DNA of 64,000 bases from Littorina saxatilis. Taxonomy: Eukaryota; Mollusca; Gastropoda; Littorinimorpha; Littorinidae. The stretch lies in contig NC_090249.1 of the NCBI RefSeq assembly GCF_037325665.1, forward strand, positions 58,649,919 through 58,713,918, given 5' to 3'. A program made the translations under genes and the position numbers. The stretch's first letter is position 1. Each line of letters opens with the position of its first letter. The notes beneath the pieces were generated by a model. The model was given only the letters and a program-made list of their open reading frames with translations, ran no database searches and was not told the origin of the DNA. Positions 1 through 13,180 of this stretch are shown here, in pieces.

Positions 1-1060
1 TAAAAATATCTGGCGTTTTGACTTTTTGAAGTGATGCAATGTACCTTTCAGAAACATACCTCTGTCCCGATTTCGAAACATATGACAGTGTTATGTTTGA
101 TGGTGCATGCACGATGTGTGCATTTTTTTAAAAAGAAATTTATCTTGTGAAACAGTGGATTGCTCATAATTTGCTTCAGAATTGCTTACAATATTGTGAC
201 AGTCAGTTCACATTTGTGAACCTTTTATGTGTGTTTTCATATTTATTTTATTTTGTTGTTGTTATTGGCTGTGCAGCAACTGTCTTTTCTAGAAACAGTA
301 AGATCTTTGGCATTCAGGTATTTTTCTACATGACAGTTTCAAGTTTGCTCATCTTTATAGTTACAAATGTGCCTGTCAACAGTTGCCTTGGAATTTAAAA
401 TAGGTGCACCTTTTGTGCGATTGTATGTTCATCTACATTATTTTTTTTATTTTTATTTTTTATTTTTTCTCTTCAACAATTTTTTATTCATGCAAGCACA
501 GATTTATAATGACACATTCAAAAGCATTGTCACTGATAAGTCACAGCAATGACAGAGCTGAACACACATGGGATATTCAGTTACTTCGTACATTTTCAGA
601 GCACGTCCCGAAAATCAGAGGAATACATTGACTATTGTAATAGTGTACATCACTCGTCTTTAATATGCATTGTATTTTTAAATCTTATACAGTCATCAAT
701 AAGTGGGCCCCACAGGCAAGCAGAAATGCCCAGGTCTAAAGAACCGGCATCTGAGCCAGTGAGGAACTCTTCCCAGTTTTTGTATGAATATTTTCTATTA
801 TTTTTCTCTATTCCATCCAGAAGCGGTTCCCAACTCCTTTGGCCCTACAGCTTTGATTGTTTATGTTGAGGAGTCTTTCCTTGTTAAATGCGTTCACTAG
901 GAAGGCTGAGACTGATTATATTTACATAACTAGGGACAACATTTAAATTAAGTTTTGGCAAAATGTGTTTGGTAAAACTGTGGTCACATACAACAAAAGC
1001 CCACCAAACTACATGTAGCTCAAGCCACATTGGTTTTTGCCCTGTCAGGCCTATCTTTTG
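1..1060. other. No gene recognised
   Basis: AT-rich DNA with only short open frames and no recognisable protein domain, tRNA or repeat unit. It could be untranslated or intergenic sequence of a neighbouring locus outside the window. No splice-compatible coding piece was found on either strand. Confidence 0.4.
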
Positions 1061-1223
1061 ATAGGACACCTCCCATGAGAGGACAGTCTGTTGTTGCTTT
1101 GCTTACCTGTATCAAGGTATATATACCTGTCATGAAAGGAAACCTGCAATAAAGGGACATTTCTGTCCTGTCCTAAGGGTGTCCTCTAATCGCAGGTACC
1201 ACTATTTCTCACAGGTATTATGT

Positions 1224-2924
1224 AGAGGTTACATGCCGAGTCTCAGTGATTATTAAAAATAATGGTCGAAGTTGGCGGATCATGAAAAATGCGAGCTTCA
1301 GCGAGCTTTTTCATGACCGCGACATGAGACCATTATTTTTAATAATCCCTGAGACGAGGTGTGTAACCTCTTTATTCCTCCTTTCTTCAGTTATTCAAAG
1401 AAAACAGGAGTTTTTGTGCGAAAGTTTGATCGAATCCGAATCATTCAACCCAGTCAACCTGCGCAGGCGATAGATTAATGCGCGGTTGTATAGTTCCGTG
1501 CAAATCATTCGATTCTGTTTACACTTCTTGTCATTTTCCCTGTTTTGGACTAAAATCAAGTACACAGATATGCTGTTATTCTGCTGTGGCGGTAAAGGCA
1601 GATATTGTGTGTTCTGTTTATGTTTTAGTATCGCTTAGGATAATGTTCTTTCGTCAAATGGGACTAGCAGACGAACTTTTGCACCCGTGTTCCAATGTTA
1701 ATTACTGTATGAAGTTCAGTTTTCTGGGGAAAATGGTGTATGAAACCGCTTTATTTTGTTTAAATTGATGAGATGTGTGCATTTGGTTGCGTGTGATCTG
1801 TTTATAAAATGAAATATTGTTGAAAACTGACCGTCGGATTGCAGTCAGTGTTGTCGAAGAAACTGAGTGAAAAGAAGGGGAACTACTCTTGTCGCTAGAC
1901 AAAGTATGAGTTGCTTGCCTTGGGAATTTGCTTGTGATGAACGTTTGTGCACAGCAGATCTAGATTCAGAAAACAACCGAACTCATGGATTTTATATGGA
2001 GATTCATGCGTTCAGGCCTGTAGTTGTTAATTTAAATGCGGTATGTTTGTATTGTTTGCTCCAGAGATGTATACGTAGAGGTTACATGCCGAGTCTCAGT
2101 GATTATTAAAAATAATGGTCGAAGTTAGCGGATCATGAAAAATGCGAGCTTCAGCGAGCTTTTTCATGACCGCGAACTGAGACCATTATTTTTAATAATC
2201 ACTGAGACGAGGTGTGTAACCTCTTTATTCCTCCTTTCTTCAGTTATTCAAAGAAAACAGGAGTTTTTGTGCGAAAGTTTGATCGAATCCGAATCACTCA
2301 ACCAGTCAACCTGCGCAGGCGATCGATTAATGCGCGGTTGTATAGTTCCGTGCAAATCATTCCATTCTGTTAACACTTCTTGTCAGTTTCCCTGTTTTGG
2401 ACTAAAATAAAGTACACAGATATGCTGTTATTCTGCTATGGCGGTAAAGGCAGATATTGTGTGTTCTGTTTATGTTTTAGTATTATCTTAGGATAATGTT
2501 CTTTCGTCAAATGGGACTAGCAGACGAACTTTTGCACCCGTGTTCCAACGTTAATTACTGTATGAAGTTCAGTTTTCTGGGGAAACTAGTGTATGAAACC
2601 GCTTTATGTTGTTTAAATTGATGAGATGTGTGCATTTGGTTGCGTGTGATCTGTTTATAAAATGAAATATTGTTGAAAACTGACCGTCGGATTGCAGTCA
2701 GTGTTGTCGAAGATACTGCGTTAAAAGAAGGGGAACTACTCTTGTCGCTAGAGTATGAGTTACTTGCCTTGGGAATTCGCTTGTGATGAACGGTTTGTGC
2801 ACGGCAGATCTAGATTCAGAAAACAACCGAACTCATGGATTTTATATGGAGATTCATGTGTTCAGGCCTGTAGTTGTTAATTTAAATGCGGTATGTTTGT
2901 ATTGTTTGCTCCAGAGATGTATAC
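1224..2924. repeat. Tandem pair of about 853-bp units, each starting with a long hairpin
   Basis: The block 1224-2076 is repeated almost base for base at 2077-2924. Each unit opens with an imperfect inverted repeat of about 148 bp (1224-1371 and 2077-2223) that begins AGAGGTTACA and ends TGTAACCTCT. The hairpin arms contain ATTATTAAAAATAATGG and its complement, around a second internal palindrome (AGCTTCAGCGAGCTT). The rest of the unit has no long open frame. Differences between the copies are scattered substitutions and small indels, so the duplication is fairly recent. Confidence 0.85.
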
Positions 2925-3977
2925 TTCGTACGTATAGAGCGTTCGGAACTTTTCAGTCGCAAAAGTAGTACCGAAACAGAACAGCTTCTCAACCCATTGC
3001 ACTATCGAGGATTCAGGCTGTTGCTGGCTCGTTATTTGTTTGGTTGCTGGGTCATTATCGAAAAATAACTAGCTCTACAAGTTTACAGAGGTAAAGAAGC
3101 AGAGGGGGGAATAATTCGTACCTATAGAGCGTTTGGAACTTTTCAGTCGCAAAAGTAGTACCAAAACAGAACAGCTTCTCAACCCATTGCACTATCGAGG
3201 ATTCAGGCTGTTGCTGGCTCGTTATTTGTTTGGTTGCTGGGTCATTATCGAAAAATAACTAGCTCTACAAGTTTACAGAGGTAAAGAAGCAGAGGGGGTA
3301 ATAACGAAAAATAACTAGCTCTACAAGTTTACAGAGGTAAAGAAGCAGAGGGGGGAATAACGAAAAATAACTAGCTCTACAAGTTTACAGAGGTAAAGAA
3401 GCAGAGGGGGGAATAACGAAAAATAACTAGCTCTACAAGTTTACAGAGGTAAAGAAGCAGAGGGGGGAATAACGAAAAATAACTAGCTCTACAAGTTTAC
3501 AGAGGTAAAGAAGCAGAGGGGGGAATAACGAAAAATATCTAGCTCTACAAGTTTACAGAGGTAAAGAAGCAGAGGGGGGGAATAACGAAAAATAACTAGC
3601 TCTACAAGTTTACAGAGGTAAAGAAACAGAGGGGGGAATAACGAAAAATAACTAGCTCTACAACTTTACAGAAGTAAAGAAGCAGAGGGAGGAATAACGA
3701 AAAATAACTAGCTCTACAAGTTTACAGAGGTAAAGAAGCAGAGGGGGGAATAACGAAAAATATCTAGCTCTACAAGTTTACAGAGGTAAAGAAGCAGAGG
3801 GGGGAATAACGAAAAATAACTAGCTCTACAAGTTTACAGAGGTAAAGAAGCAGAGGGGGGAATAACGAAAAATAACTAGCTCTACAAGTTTACAGAGGTA
3901 AAGAAGCAGAGGGGGGAATAACGAAAAATAACTAGCTCTACAAGTTTACAGAGGTAAAGAAGCAGAGGGGGGAATAA
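2925..3977. repeat. 187-bp duplication running into a 56-bp minisatellite
   Basis: A block of about 187 bp beginning with GTATAGAGCG near 2935 recurs near 3122. The last part of that block (CGAAAAATAACTAGCTC ... GCAGAGGGGGGAATAA) is then repeated head to tail with a 56-bp period from about 3301 to 3977, giving about 12 copies. Copies are nearly identical; variants include ATATCTAG for ATAACTAG and changes in the G run. The array probably grew from the 3' end of the larger block. Confidence 0.9.
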
Positions 3978-4246
3978 GCTTATTTCTCTACATTATGACT
4001 AGCTGCATTTGACTCAATTTTGATAGAAGTGTTTCAGTTCTATTTGTAGACTTTTGGAAAAATATGCTTCAGCTGCATCCTTACTCTGGGTTGTCGATGC
4101 ATGATCTGATCAGCATTGTGGCTGGGTTTTGTTTGTCTCCTCGGGTGGATTTACCTGGATCCTCATTTGCTGCTGTCTCGTTTTTTATGAGATTATTCCG
4201 TGACGTATGCAGATGTACATCAGCTGATATTGCATAATATGTGTGA

Positions 4247-4462
<216 letters not shown>

Positions 4463-4710
4463 AAGTTGCAGCAGCTAGTTTAATGCACAAATACTTATGT
4501 ATATGTATACGCTGCTTGCTTCTTGACACAATGCTGATGCCGTGTGTATCTTGGTATGTTTGTTTTCTGGGTGCATAGGGACAATCTGTCAAATACCAAC
4601 AATCAAAACCTTCTGCATTTCTGTTTGTTTATAGTTAAAGAGGCCAAGATTTAAGACATGGACAGTATGACCCCAACTGATTATGTTTTTTTTCTTCTCT
4701 TCTTCTTTTT

Positions 4711-5571
4711 ACATTTAGTCAAGTTTTGACTAAATGTTTTAACGTAGAGGGGGGAATCGAGACGAGGGTCGTGGTGTATGTGCGTGTGTGTGTGTGTGTG
4801 TGTAGAGCGATTTAGACTAAACTACTGGACCGATCTTTATGAAATTTGACATGAGAGTTCCTGGGTATGAAATCCCTGAACGTTTTTTTCATTTTTTTGA
4901 TAAATGTCTTTGATGACGTCATATCCGGCTTTTCGTGAAAGTTGAGGCGGCACTGTCACGCCCTCATTTTTCAACCAAATTGGTTGAAATTTTGGTCAAG
5001 TAATCTTCGACGAAGCCCGGACTTCGGTATTGCATTTCAGCTTGGTGACTTAAAAATTAATTAATGACTTTGGTCATTAAAAATCTGAAAATTGTAAAAA
5101 AAAATAAAAATTTATAAAACGATCCAAATTTACGTTCATCTTATTCTCCATCATTTTCTGATTCCAAAAACATATAAATATGTTATATTTGGATTAAAAA
5201 CAAGCTCTGAAAATTAAATATATAAAAATTATTATCAAAATTAAATTTTTGAAATCAATTTAAAAACACTTTCATCTTATTCCTTGTCGGTTCCTGATTC
5301 CAAAAACATATAGATATGATATGTTTGGATTAAAAACACGCTCAGAAAGTTAAAACAAAGAGAGGTACAGAAAAGCGTGCTATCCTTCTTAGCGCAACTA
5401 CTACCCCGCTCTTCTTGTCAATTTCACTGCCTTTGCCATGAGCGGTGGACTGACGATGCTACGAGTATACGGTCTTGCTGAAAAATGGCATTGCGTTCAG
5501 TTTCATTCTGTGAGTTCGACAGTTACTTGACTAAATGTTGTATTTTCGCCTTACGCGACTTGTTTAACTTG
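4711..5571 (+). repeat. Dispersed about 860-bp repeat, copy 1
   Basis: This sequence recurs in inverted orientation at 42971-43837, including its internal (GT)n tract, the segment ACTACTGGACCGATCTTTAT and the end segment CGCCTTACGCGACTTG. One end carries an inverted TAGTCAAG/TTGACTAAA motif, and another TTGACTAAA lies near the far end. There is no coding frame. It looks like a non-autonomous mobile element of unknown class; two copies in one window suggest a high-copy family. Confidence 0.8.
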
Positions 5572-5937
5572 TGAATTTTGTTAATTGGAAAAGGAAGACA
5601 TTGTTTACTCAAATCTGTGATCATCTTGCCAGTTGTTCATGGTTTACATAGATTAGTAGATTTGGGGTCTCGCCATGCAGGTTGTCTCAATGTTGTATTT
5701 GTTTCTGATTAAGACAGCAAACGTTCCTCACTGTAAAGATTCTTGGGCAGATGTGCGTCTTTAAGTATTTATGCAAGACAACTTTAAGCTACTTGACTTC
5801 TGTGCGATGCTCCACATTTTGATATACACAAAGGCTGTCTCCAGTGCTGTAGGTAATGGGAACAAGATTAGAATGGCCAGTGACTAGTAAACTGCATAAT
5901 TGTGCACTGATGACATTTCAGACCGAGTTTTTTGTTT
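5572..5937. other. No gene recognised
   Basis: AT-rich spacer between two repeats, without supported coding sequence or repeat unit. Confidence 0.3.
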
Positions 5938-6237
5938 GTTTGTTTGCTTAACGCCCAGCCGACCACGAAGGGCCATATCAGGGCGGTGCTGCTTTGACAT
6001 TTAACGTGCGCCACACACAAGACAGAAGTCGCAGCACAGGCTTCATGTCTCACCCAGTCACATTATTCTGACACCGGACCAACCAGTCCTAGCACTAACC
6101 CCATAATGCCAGACGCCAGGCGGAGCAGCCACTAGATTGCCAATTTTAAAGTCTTAGGCATGACCCGGCCGGGGTTCGAACCCACGACCTCCCGATCACG
6201 GGGCGGACGCCTTACCACCAGGCCAACCGTGCCGGTC
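5938..6237 (-). mobile_element. tRNA-derived SINE
   Basis: Read on the minus strand, the head at about 6160-6237 has a pol III A box (TGGCCTGGTGGT) and B box (GGGTTCGAACCCC) in tRNA spacing. A unique body of about 220 bp follows, then a (CAAA)n tail at the low-coordinate end. This is standard SINE layout: tRNA head, body, short-repeat tail. The tRNA part is not a working tRNA gene because it runs straight into the body. Confidence 0.8.
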
Positions 6238-7109
6238 AGACCGAGTTGCTCAAAACTAAAAGTGCATGGGGGAGTGCATGAGTTGATAATAATGTCAACC
6301 TGCAATCCTACTGCCATGCAATATCATAAGTGTTTGCATCAAAAATTCTAATATTTTGCTGGTAGTCCTTCGCTCAATGCAAGTTGAAATATTAATGTTA
6401 CCATAAACCTACTTATAATGATTAATTACTGACATAAGTTTATTTTCGCTGATCTGATGCGTGTTAAACCTTAAATCAGTGCTGATGCTGTTTTAAACAG
6501 TATTACATTCCGTCCATCGTTGTTATATTAAGCAGCCAGCCAGACATTCCGTTATTCCTGTATTTTATAACCAGTAATCATGGACTAGTCTGTTCTTGTG
6601 GTAAAGATGTGGTTCTTTTACTTGGATGCCAGTTGATAGATGTTTGTGTGTATATATCCTTTTCAAAGGTTACGTGAGGTAAAAAGAAAAACTATTCTTC
6701 ATGTGATTATATAACTATGTAGTGCATTTGAAGTGCAGTACAATCACAATTTGTTTTTGTTGTTTTTCTTTTCCTGCACCACCCCCCCCCCCCCCAACAC
6801 ACATTTGTTCTTGTTGTAGTAATTGCATTGTTGCTGCGACATGCATATACATGCACTTTTTATGCAATTCAAAATAACATATTACCACAGCTGTAGTTTT
6901 TACTGATTGTATGCATTGGAAAAAAATAACTGGTTTTGTATATATCAAGTAGATGCCTTGTGCCTGTTGTTTGATGTCACAATATGAAGAAAAACATCAA
7001 GTTATTTTCTTGTTTAAAATAAAATGAGAATTTACCAAGAGCAGCTTTGTTTTTATTGATTGAATTGCAATGGGGTGCTTTACATTTTGATGCTTTGACT
7101 GCGTGTGTT
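6238..7109. other. No gene recognised
   Basis: AT-rich sequence with a poly-C run near 6782-6796. No supported exon. It immediately precedes the large TG-rich minisatellite. Confidence 0.3.
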
Positions 7110-10100
7110 GCGAGTGTGTCGTGCATGTAAAGTGTGTGTGTTGTCACATGTAAAGTGTGTGTGTTGTCACATGCAAAGTGTGTGTGTTGTCACATGTAAA
7201 GTGTGTGTGTTGTCACATGTAAAGTGTGTGTGTTGTGTGTGTGTTGTCACATGTAAAGTGTGTGTGTGTGTGTGTGTTGTCACATGTAAAGTGTGTGTGT
7301 GTGTGTGTTGTCACATGCAAAGTGTGTGTGTGTGTGTGTGTTGTCACATGTAAAGTGTGTGTGTTGTGTGTGTGTTGTCACATGTAAAGTGTGTGTGTGT
7401 GTGTGTGTTGTCACATGTAAAGTGTGTGTGTTGTCACATGCAAAGTGTGTGTGTTGTCACATGTAAAGTGTGTGTGTTGTCACATGTAAAGTGTGTGTGT
7501 GTATGTGTTGTCACATGTAAAGTGTGTGTGTGTGTTGTCACATGTAAAGTGTGTGTGTGTGTGTGTGTTGTCACATGTAAAGTGTGTGTGTGTGTGTGTG
7601 TTGTCACATGTAAAGTGTGTGTGTGTGTTGTCACATGTAAAGTGTGTGTGTTGTCACATGTAAAGTGTGTGTGTTGTCACATGTAAAGTGTGTGTGTTGT
7701 CACATGTAAAGTGTGTGTGTTGTCACATGTAAAGTGTGTGTGTGTGTGTGTTGTCACATGCAAAGTGTGTGTGTGTGTGTGTGTTGTCACATGTAAAGTG
7801 TGTGTGTGTGTGTGTTGTCACATGTAAAGTGTGTGTGTGTGTGTTGTCACATGTAAAGTGTGTGTGTGTGTGTGTTGTCACATGTAAAGTGTGTGTGTGT
7901 GTGTGTTGTCACATGTAAAGTGTGTGTGTGTGTGTGTTGTCACATGCAAAGTGTGTGTGTGTGTGTGTTGTCACATGTAAAGTGTGTGTGTGTGTGTTGT
8001 CACATGTAAAGTGTGTGTGTGTGTGTGTTGTCACATGTAAAGTGTGTGTGTGTGTATGTTGTCACATGTAAAGTGTGTATGTGTGTTGTCACATGTAAAG
8101 TGTGTGTGTATGTGTGTTGTCACATGTAAAGTGTGTGTGTATGTGTGTTGTCACATGTAAAGTGTGTGTGTGTGTGTGTTGTCACATGCAAAGTGTGTGT
8201 GTGTGTGTGTTGTCACATGCAAAGTGTGTGTGTGTGTGTGTTGTCACATGTAAAGTGTGTGTGTGTGTTGTCACATGTAAAGTGTGTGTGTGTGTTGTCA
8301 CATGTAAAGTGTGTATGTTGTCACATGTAAAGTGTGTATGTGTGTTGTCACATGCAAAGTGTGTATGTGTGTTGTCACATGTAAAGTGTGTGTGTTGTCA
8401 CATGCAAAGTGTGTGTGTTGTCACATGTAAAGTGTGTGTGTTGTCACATGTAAAGTGTGTGTGTTGTCACATGTAAAGTGTGTGTGTGTGTTGTCACATG
8501 TAAAGTGTGTGTGTTGTCACATGTAAAGTGTGTGTGTTGTCACATGCAAAGTGTGTGTGTGTTGTCACATGTAAAGTGTGTGTGTTGTCACATGTAAAGT
8601 GTGTGTGTGTGTTGTCACATGCAAAGTGTGTATGTTGTCACATGTAAAGTGTGTATGTGTGTTGTCACATGTAAAGTGTGTGTGTATGTGTGTTGTCACA
8701 TGTAAAGTGTGTGTGTTGTCACATGCAAAGTGTGTGTGTTGTCACATGCAAAGTGTGTATGTGTGTTGTCACATGCAAAGTGTGTGTGTTGTCACATGCA
8801 AAGTGTGTGTGTGTGTTGTCACATGCAAAGTGTGTGTGTGTGTTGTCACATGTAAAGTGTGTGTGTGTGTGTGTGTTGTCACATGTAAAGTGTGTGTGTG
8901 TGTGTTGTCACATGTAAAGTGTGTGTGTGTGTGTGTTGTCACATGTAAAGTGTGTGTGTGTGTGTGTTGTCACATGTAAAGTGTGTGTGTGTGTGTGTTG
9001 TCACATGCAAAGTGTGTGTGTGTGTGTTGTCACATGTAAAGTGTGTGTGTGTGTGTGTTGTCACATGTAAAGTGTGTGTGTGTGTGTGTTGTCACATGTA
9101 AAGTGTGTGTGTGTGTGTTGTCACATGTAAAGTGTGTGTGTGTGTTGTCACATGTAAAGTGTGTGTGTGTGTGTGTGTTGTCACATGTAAAGTGTGTGTG
9201 TGTGTGTGTTGTCACATGTAAAGTGTGTGTGTGTGTTGTCACATGTAAAGTGTGTGTGTATGTGTGTTGTCACATGTAAAGTGTGTGTGTATGTGTGTTG
9301 TCACATGTAAAGTGTGTGTGTTGTCACATGTAAAGTGTGTGTGTGTGTGTGTTGTCACATGTAAAGTGTGTGTGTTGTCACATGTAAAGTGTGTGTGTGT
9401 GTGTGTTGTCACATGTAAAGTGTGTGTGTTGTCACATGCAAAGTGTGTGTGTGTGTGTTGTCACATGTAAAGTGTGTGTGTGTGTGTGTTGTCACATGTA
9501 AAGTGTGTGTGTGTGTGTGTGTTGTCACATGCAAAGTGTGTGTGTTGTCACATGTAAAGTGTGTGTGTGTGTGTGTTGTCACATGCAAAGTGTGTGTGTG
9601 TGTTGTCACATGTAAAGTGTGTGTGTGTGTTGTCACATGCAAAGTGTGTGTGTGTGTGTGTGTTGTCACATGTAAAGTGTGTGTGTGTGTGTTGTCACAT
9701 GTAAAGTGTGTGTGTGTGTGTTGTCACATGTAAAGTGTGTGTGTGTGTGTGTGTTGTCACATGCAAAGTGTGTGTGTGTGTGTGTTGTCACATGTAAAGT
9801 GTGTGTGTGTGTTGTCACATGTAAAGTGTGTGTGTGTGTGTTGTCACATGTAAAGTGTGTGTGTGTGTTGTCACATGTAAAGTGTGTGTGTGTGTGTGTT
9901 GTCACATGTAAAGTGTGTGTGTGTGTGTTGTCACATGTAAAGTGTGTGTGTGTGTGTTGTCACATGTAAAGTGTGTGTGTGTGTGTGTTGTCACATGTAA
10001 AGTGTGTATGTGTGTTGTCACATGTAAAGTGTGTGTGTGTGTGTGTTGTCACATGTAAAGTGTGTGTGTTGTCACATGTAAAGTGTGTGTGTGTGTGTTG

Positions 10101-13100
10101 TCACATGTAAAGTGTGTGTGTGTGTGTGTTGTCACATGTAAAGTGTGTGTGTGTGTGTGTTGTCACATGTAAAGTGTGTGTGTGTGTGTGTTGTCACATG
10201 TAAAGTGTGTGTGTGTGTGTGTTGTCACATGTAAAGTGTGTGTGTGTGTGTGTGTTGTCACATGTAAAGTGTGTGTGTGTGTGTTGTCACATGTAAAGTG
10301 TGTGTGTGTGTTGTCACATGTAAAGTGTGTGTGTGTGTGTGTTGTCACATGTAAAGTGTGTGTGTGTGTGTTGTCACATGTAAAGTGTGTGTGTGTGTGT
10401 GTTGTCACATGTAAAGTGTGTGTGTGTGTGTTGTCACATGTAAAGTGTGTGTGTGTTGTCACATGCAAAGTGTGTGTGTGTTGTCACATGTAAAGTGTGT
10501 ATGTGTGTTGTCACATGCAAAGTGTGTGTGTGTGTTGTCACATGTAAAGTGTGTGTGTGTGTGTGTTGTCACATGTAAAGTGTGTGTGTGTATGTGTTGT
10601 CACATGTAAAGTGTGTGTGTGTGTGTGTTGTCACATGTAAAGTGTGTGTGTGTGTGTGTTGTCACATGTAAAGTGTGTGTGTGTGTTGTCACATGTAAAG
10701 TGTGTGTGTGTGTGTGTTGTCACATGTAAAGTGTGTGTGTGTGTGTGTGTTGTCACATGTAAAGTGTGTGTGTGTGTGTGTTGTCACATGTAAAGTGTGT
10801 GTGTGTGTGTGTGTTGTCACATGTAAAGTGTGTGTGTGTGTGTTGTCACATGTAAAGTGTGTGTGTGTATGTGTGTTGTCACATGTAAAGTGTGTGTGTT
10901 GTCACATGTAAAGTGTGTGTGTTGTCACATGTAAAGTGTGTGTGTTGTCACATGCAAAGTGTGTGTGTGTGTTGTCACATGTAAAGTGTGTATGTGTGTG
11001 TGTGTTGTCACATGCAAAGTGTGTGTGTGTGTGTGTTGTCACATGCAAAGTGTATGTGTTGTCACATGTAAAGTGTGTGTGTGTGTGTGTGTTGTCACAT
11101 GTAAAGTGTGTGTGTGTGTTGTCACATGTAAAGTGTGTGTGTGTGTGTGTTGTCACATGCAAAGTGTATGTGTTGTCACATGTAAAGTGTGTGTGTGTGT
11201 GTGTTGTCACATGTAAAGTGTGTGTGTGTGTGTGTGTTGTCACATGTAAAGTGTGTGTGTGTATGTGTTGTCACATGTAAAGTGTGTGTGTGTGTGTGTT
11301 GTCACATGCAAAGTGTGTGTGTGTATGTGTTGTCACATGTAAAGTGTGTGTGTGTATGTGTTGTCACATGTAAAGTGTGTGTGTGTGTGTGTTGTCACAT
11401 GCAAAGTGTGTGTGTTGTCACATGTAAAGTGTGTGTGTGTATGTGTTGTCACATGCAAAGTGTATGTGTTGTCACATGTAAAGTGTGTGTGTGTATGTGT
11501 TGTCACATGCAAAGTGTATGTGTTGTCACATGTAAAGTGTGTGTGTGTATGTGTTGTCACATGCAAAGTGTGTGTGTGTGTGTGTTGTCACATGCAAAGT
11601 GTGTGTGTGTGTGTGTTGTCACATGCAAAGTGTATGTGTTGTCACATGTAAAGTGTGTGTGTGTGTGTGTGTTGTCACATGTAAAGTGTGTGTGTGTGTA
11701 TGTGTTGTCACATGTAAAGTGTGTGTGTGTGTGTGTTGTCACATGTAAAGTGTGTGTGTGTGTGTGTTGTCACATGTAAAGTGTGTGTATGTGTTGTCAC
11801 ATGTAAAGTGTGTGTGTGTGTGTGTTGTCACATGTAAAGTGTGTGTGTGTGTTGTCACATGTAAAGTGTGTGTGTGTGTGTGTTGTCACATGTAAAGTGT
11901 GTGTATGTGTTGTCACATGTAAAGTGTGTGTGTGTGTGTTGTCACATGTAAAGTGTGTGTGTGTGTTGTCACATGTAAAGTGTGTGTGTGTGTATGTGTT
12001 GTCACATGTAAAGTGTGTGTGTGTGTGTGTTGTCACATGTAAAGTGTGTGTATGTGTTGTCACATGTAAAGTGTGTGTGTGTGTGTGTTGTCACATGTAA
12101 AGTGTGTGTGTGTGTGTTGTCACATGTAAAGTGTGTGTGTGTGTGTTGTCACATGTAAAGTGTGTGTGTGTGTTGTCACATGTAAAGTGTGTGTGTGTGT
12201 TGTCACATGTAAAGTGTGTGTGTGTGTTGTCACATGCAAAGTGTGTGTGTGTGTTGTCACATGTAAAGTGTGTGTGTGTGTGTGTTGTCACATGCAAAGT
12301 GTGTGTGTGTGTGTGTTGTCACATGTAAAGTGTGTGTGTTGTCACATGTAAAGTGTGTGTGTTGTCACATGTAAAGTGTGTGTGTGTGTGTGTTGTCACA
12401 TGCAAAGTGTGTGTGTGTGTGTGTTGTCACATGTAAAGTGTGTGTGTGTATGTGTTGTCACATGTAAAGTGTGTGTGTGTGTGTGTGTTGTCACATGTAA
12501 AGTGTGTGTGTGTATGTGTTGTCACATGTAAAGTGTGTGTGTGTGTTGTCACATGTAAAGTGTGTGTGTGTGTGTGTGTTGTCACATGTAAAGTGTGTGT
12601 GTGTGTGTGTGTTGTCACATGTAAAGTGTGTGTGTGTATGTGTTGTCACATGTAAAGTGTGTATGTGTGTTGTCACATGTAAAGTGTGTGTGTATGTGTG
12701 TTGTCACATGTAAAGTGTGTGTGTGTATGTGTTGTCACATGTAAAGTGTGTGTGTGTGTGTGTTGTCACATGTAAAGTGTGTGTATGTGTGTGTTGTCAC
12801 ATGTAAAGTGTGTGTGTTGTCACATGTAAAGTGTGTGTGTGTTGTCACATGTAAAGTGTGTGTGTTGTCACATGTAAAGTGTGTGTGTTGTCACATGTAA
12901 AGTGTGTGTGTTGTCACATGTAAAGTGTGTGTGTTGTCACATGTAAAGTGTGTGTGTGTGTGTTGTCACATGTAAAGTGTGTGTGTGTGTGTGTTGTCAC
13001 ATGTAAAGTGTGTGTGTTGTCACATGTAAAGTGTGTGTGTGTTGTCACATGTAAAGTGTGTGTGTGTGTTGTCACATGTAAAGTGTGTGTGTATGTGTGT

Positions 13101-13180
13101 TGTCACATGTAAAGTGTGTGTGTTGTCACATGTAAAGTGTGTGTGTTGTCACATGTAAAGTGTGTGTGTTGTCACATGCA
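7110..13180. repeat. About 6-kb TG-rich minisatellite, unit TTGTCACATGTAAAG(TG)n
   Basis: The core TTGTCACATGYAAAG alternates with a variable (TG)n stretch over about 6.07 kb; unit length runs from about 23 to 37 bp, so there are roughly 200 units. Two unit variants (ATGT and ATGC before AAAG) and TGTATG interruptions are distributed in blocks, which gives local higher-order periodicity, for example around 11400-11560. Each core contains CACATG, an E-box-like hexamer. Frames are open for long distances on both strands (VCVCVVTCK and THTLHVTT type), but these are by-products of the repeat. The array ends sharply at both sides in ordinary AT-rich DNA. Confidence 0.97.

Noticed and set aside
1073-1202. 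Possible degenerate Tigger-like transposon end (GATAGGACACC ... GGGTGTCCTCTAATCG)
   Set aside because: Similarity to the pogo-like subterminal sequence is suggestive, but no clean inverted ends or TA flanks could be defined.
6160-6237. tRNA gene, also considered at 14338, 15770 and 41137
   Set aside because: A and B boxes are present, but each continues directly into a SINE body and tail, so these are SINE heads, not functional tRNA genes.
7105-13112. Dozens of Cys/Val-rich and Thr/His-rich open frames
   Set aside because: They are translations of the TG-rich minisatellite on both strands, without start-context, splice or domain support.
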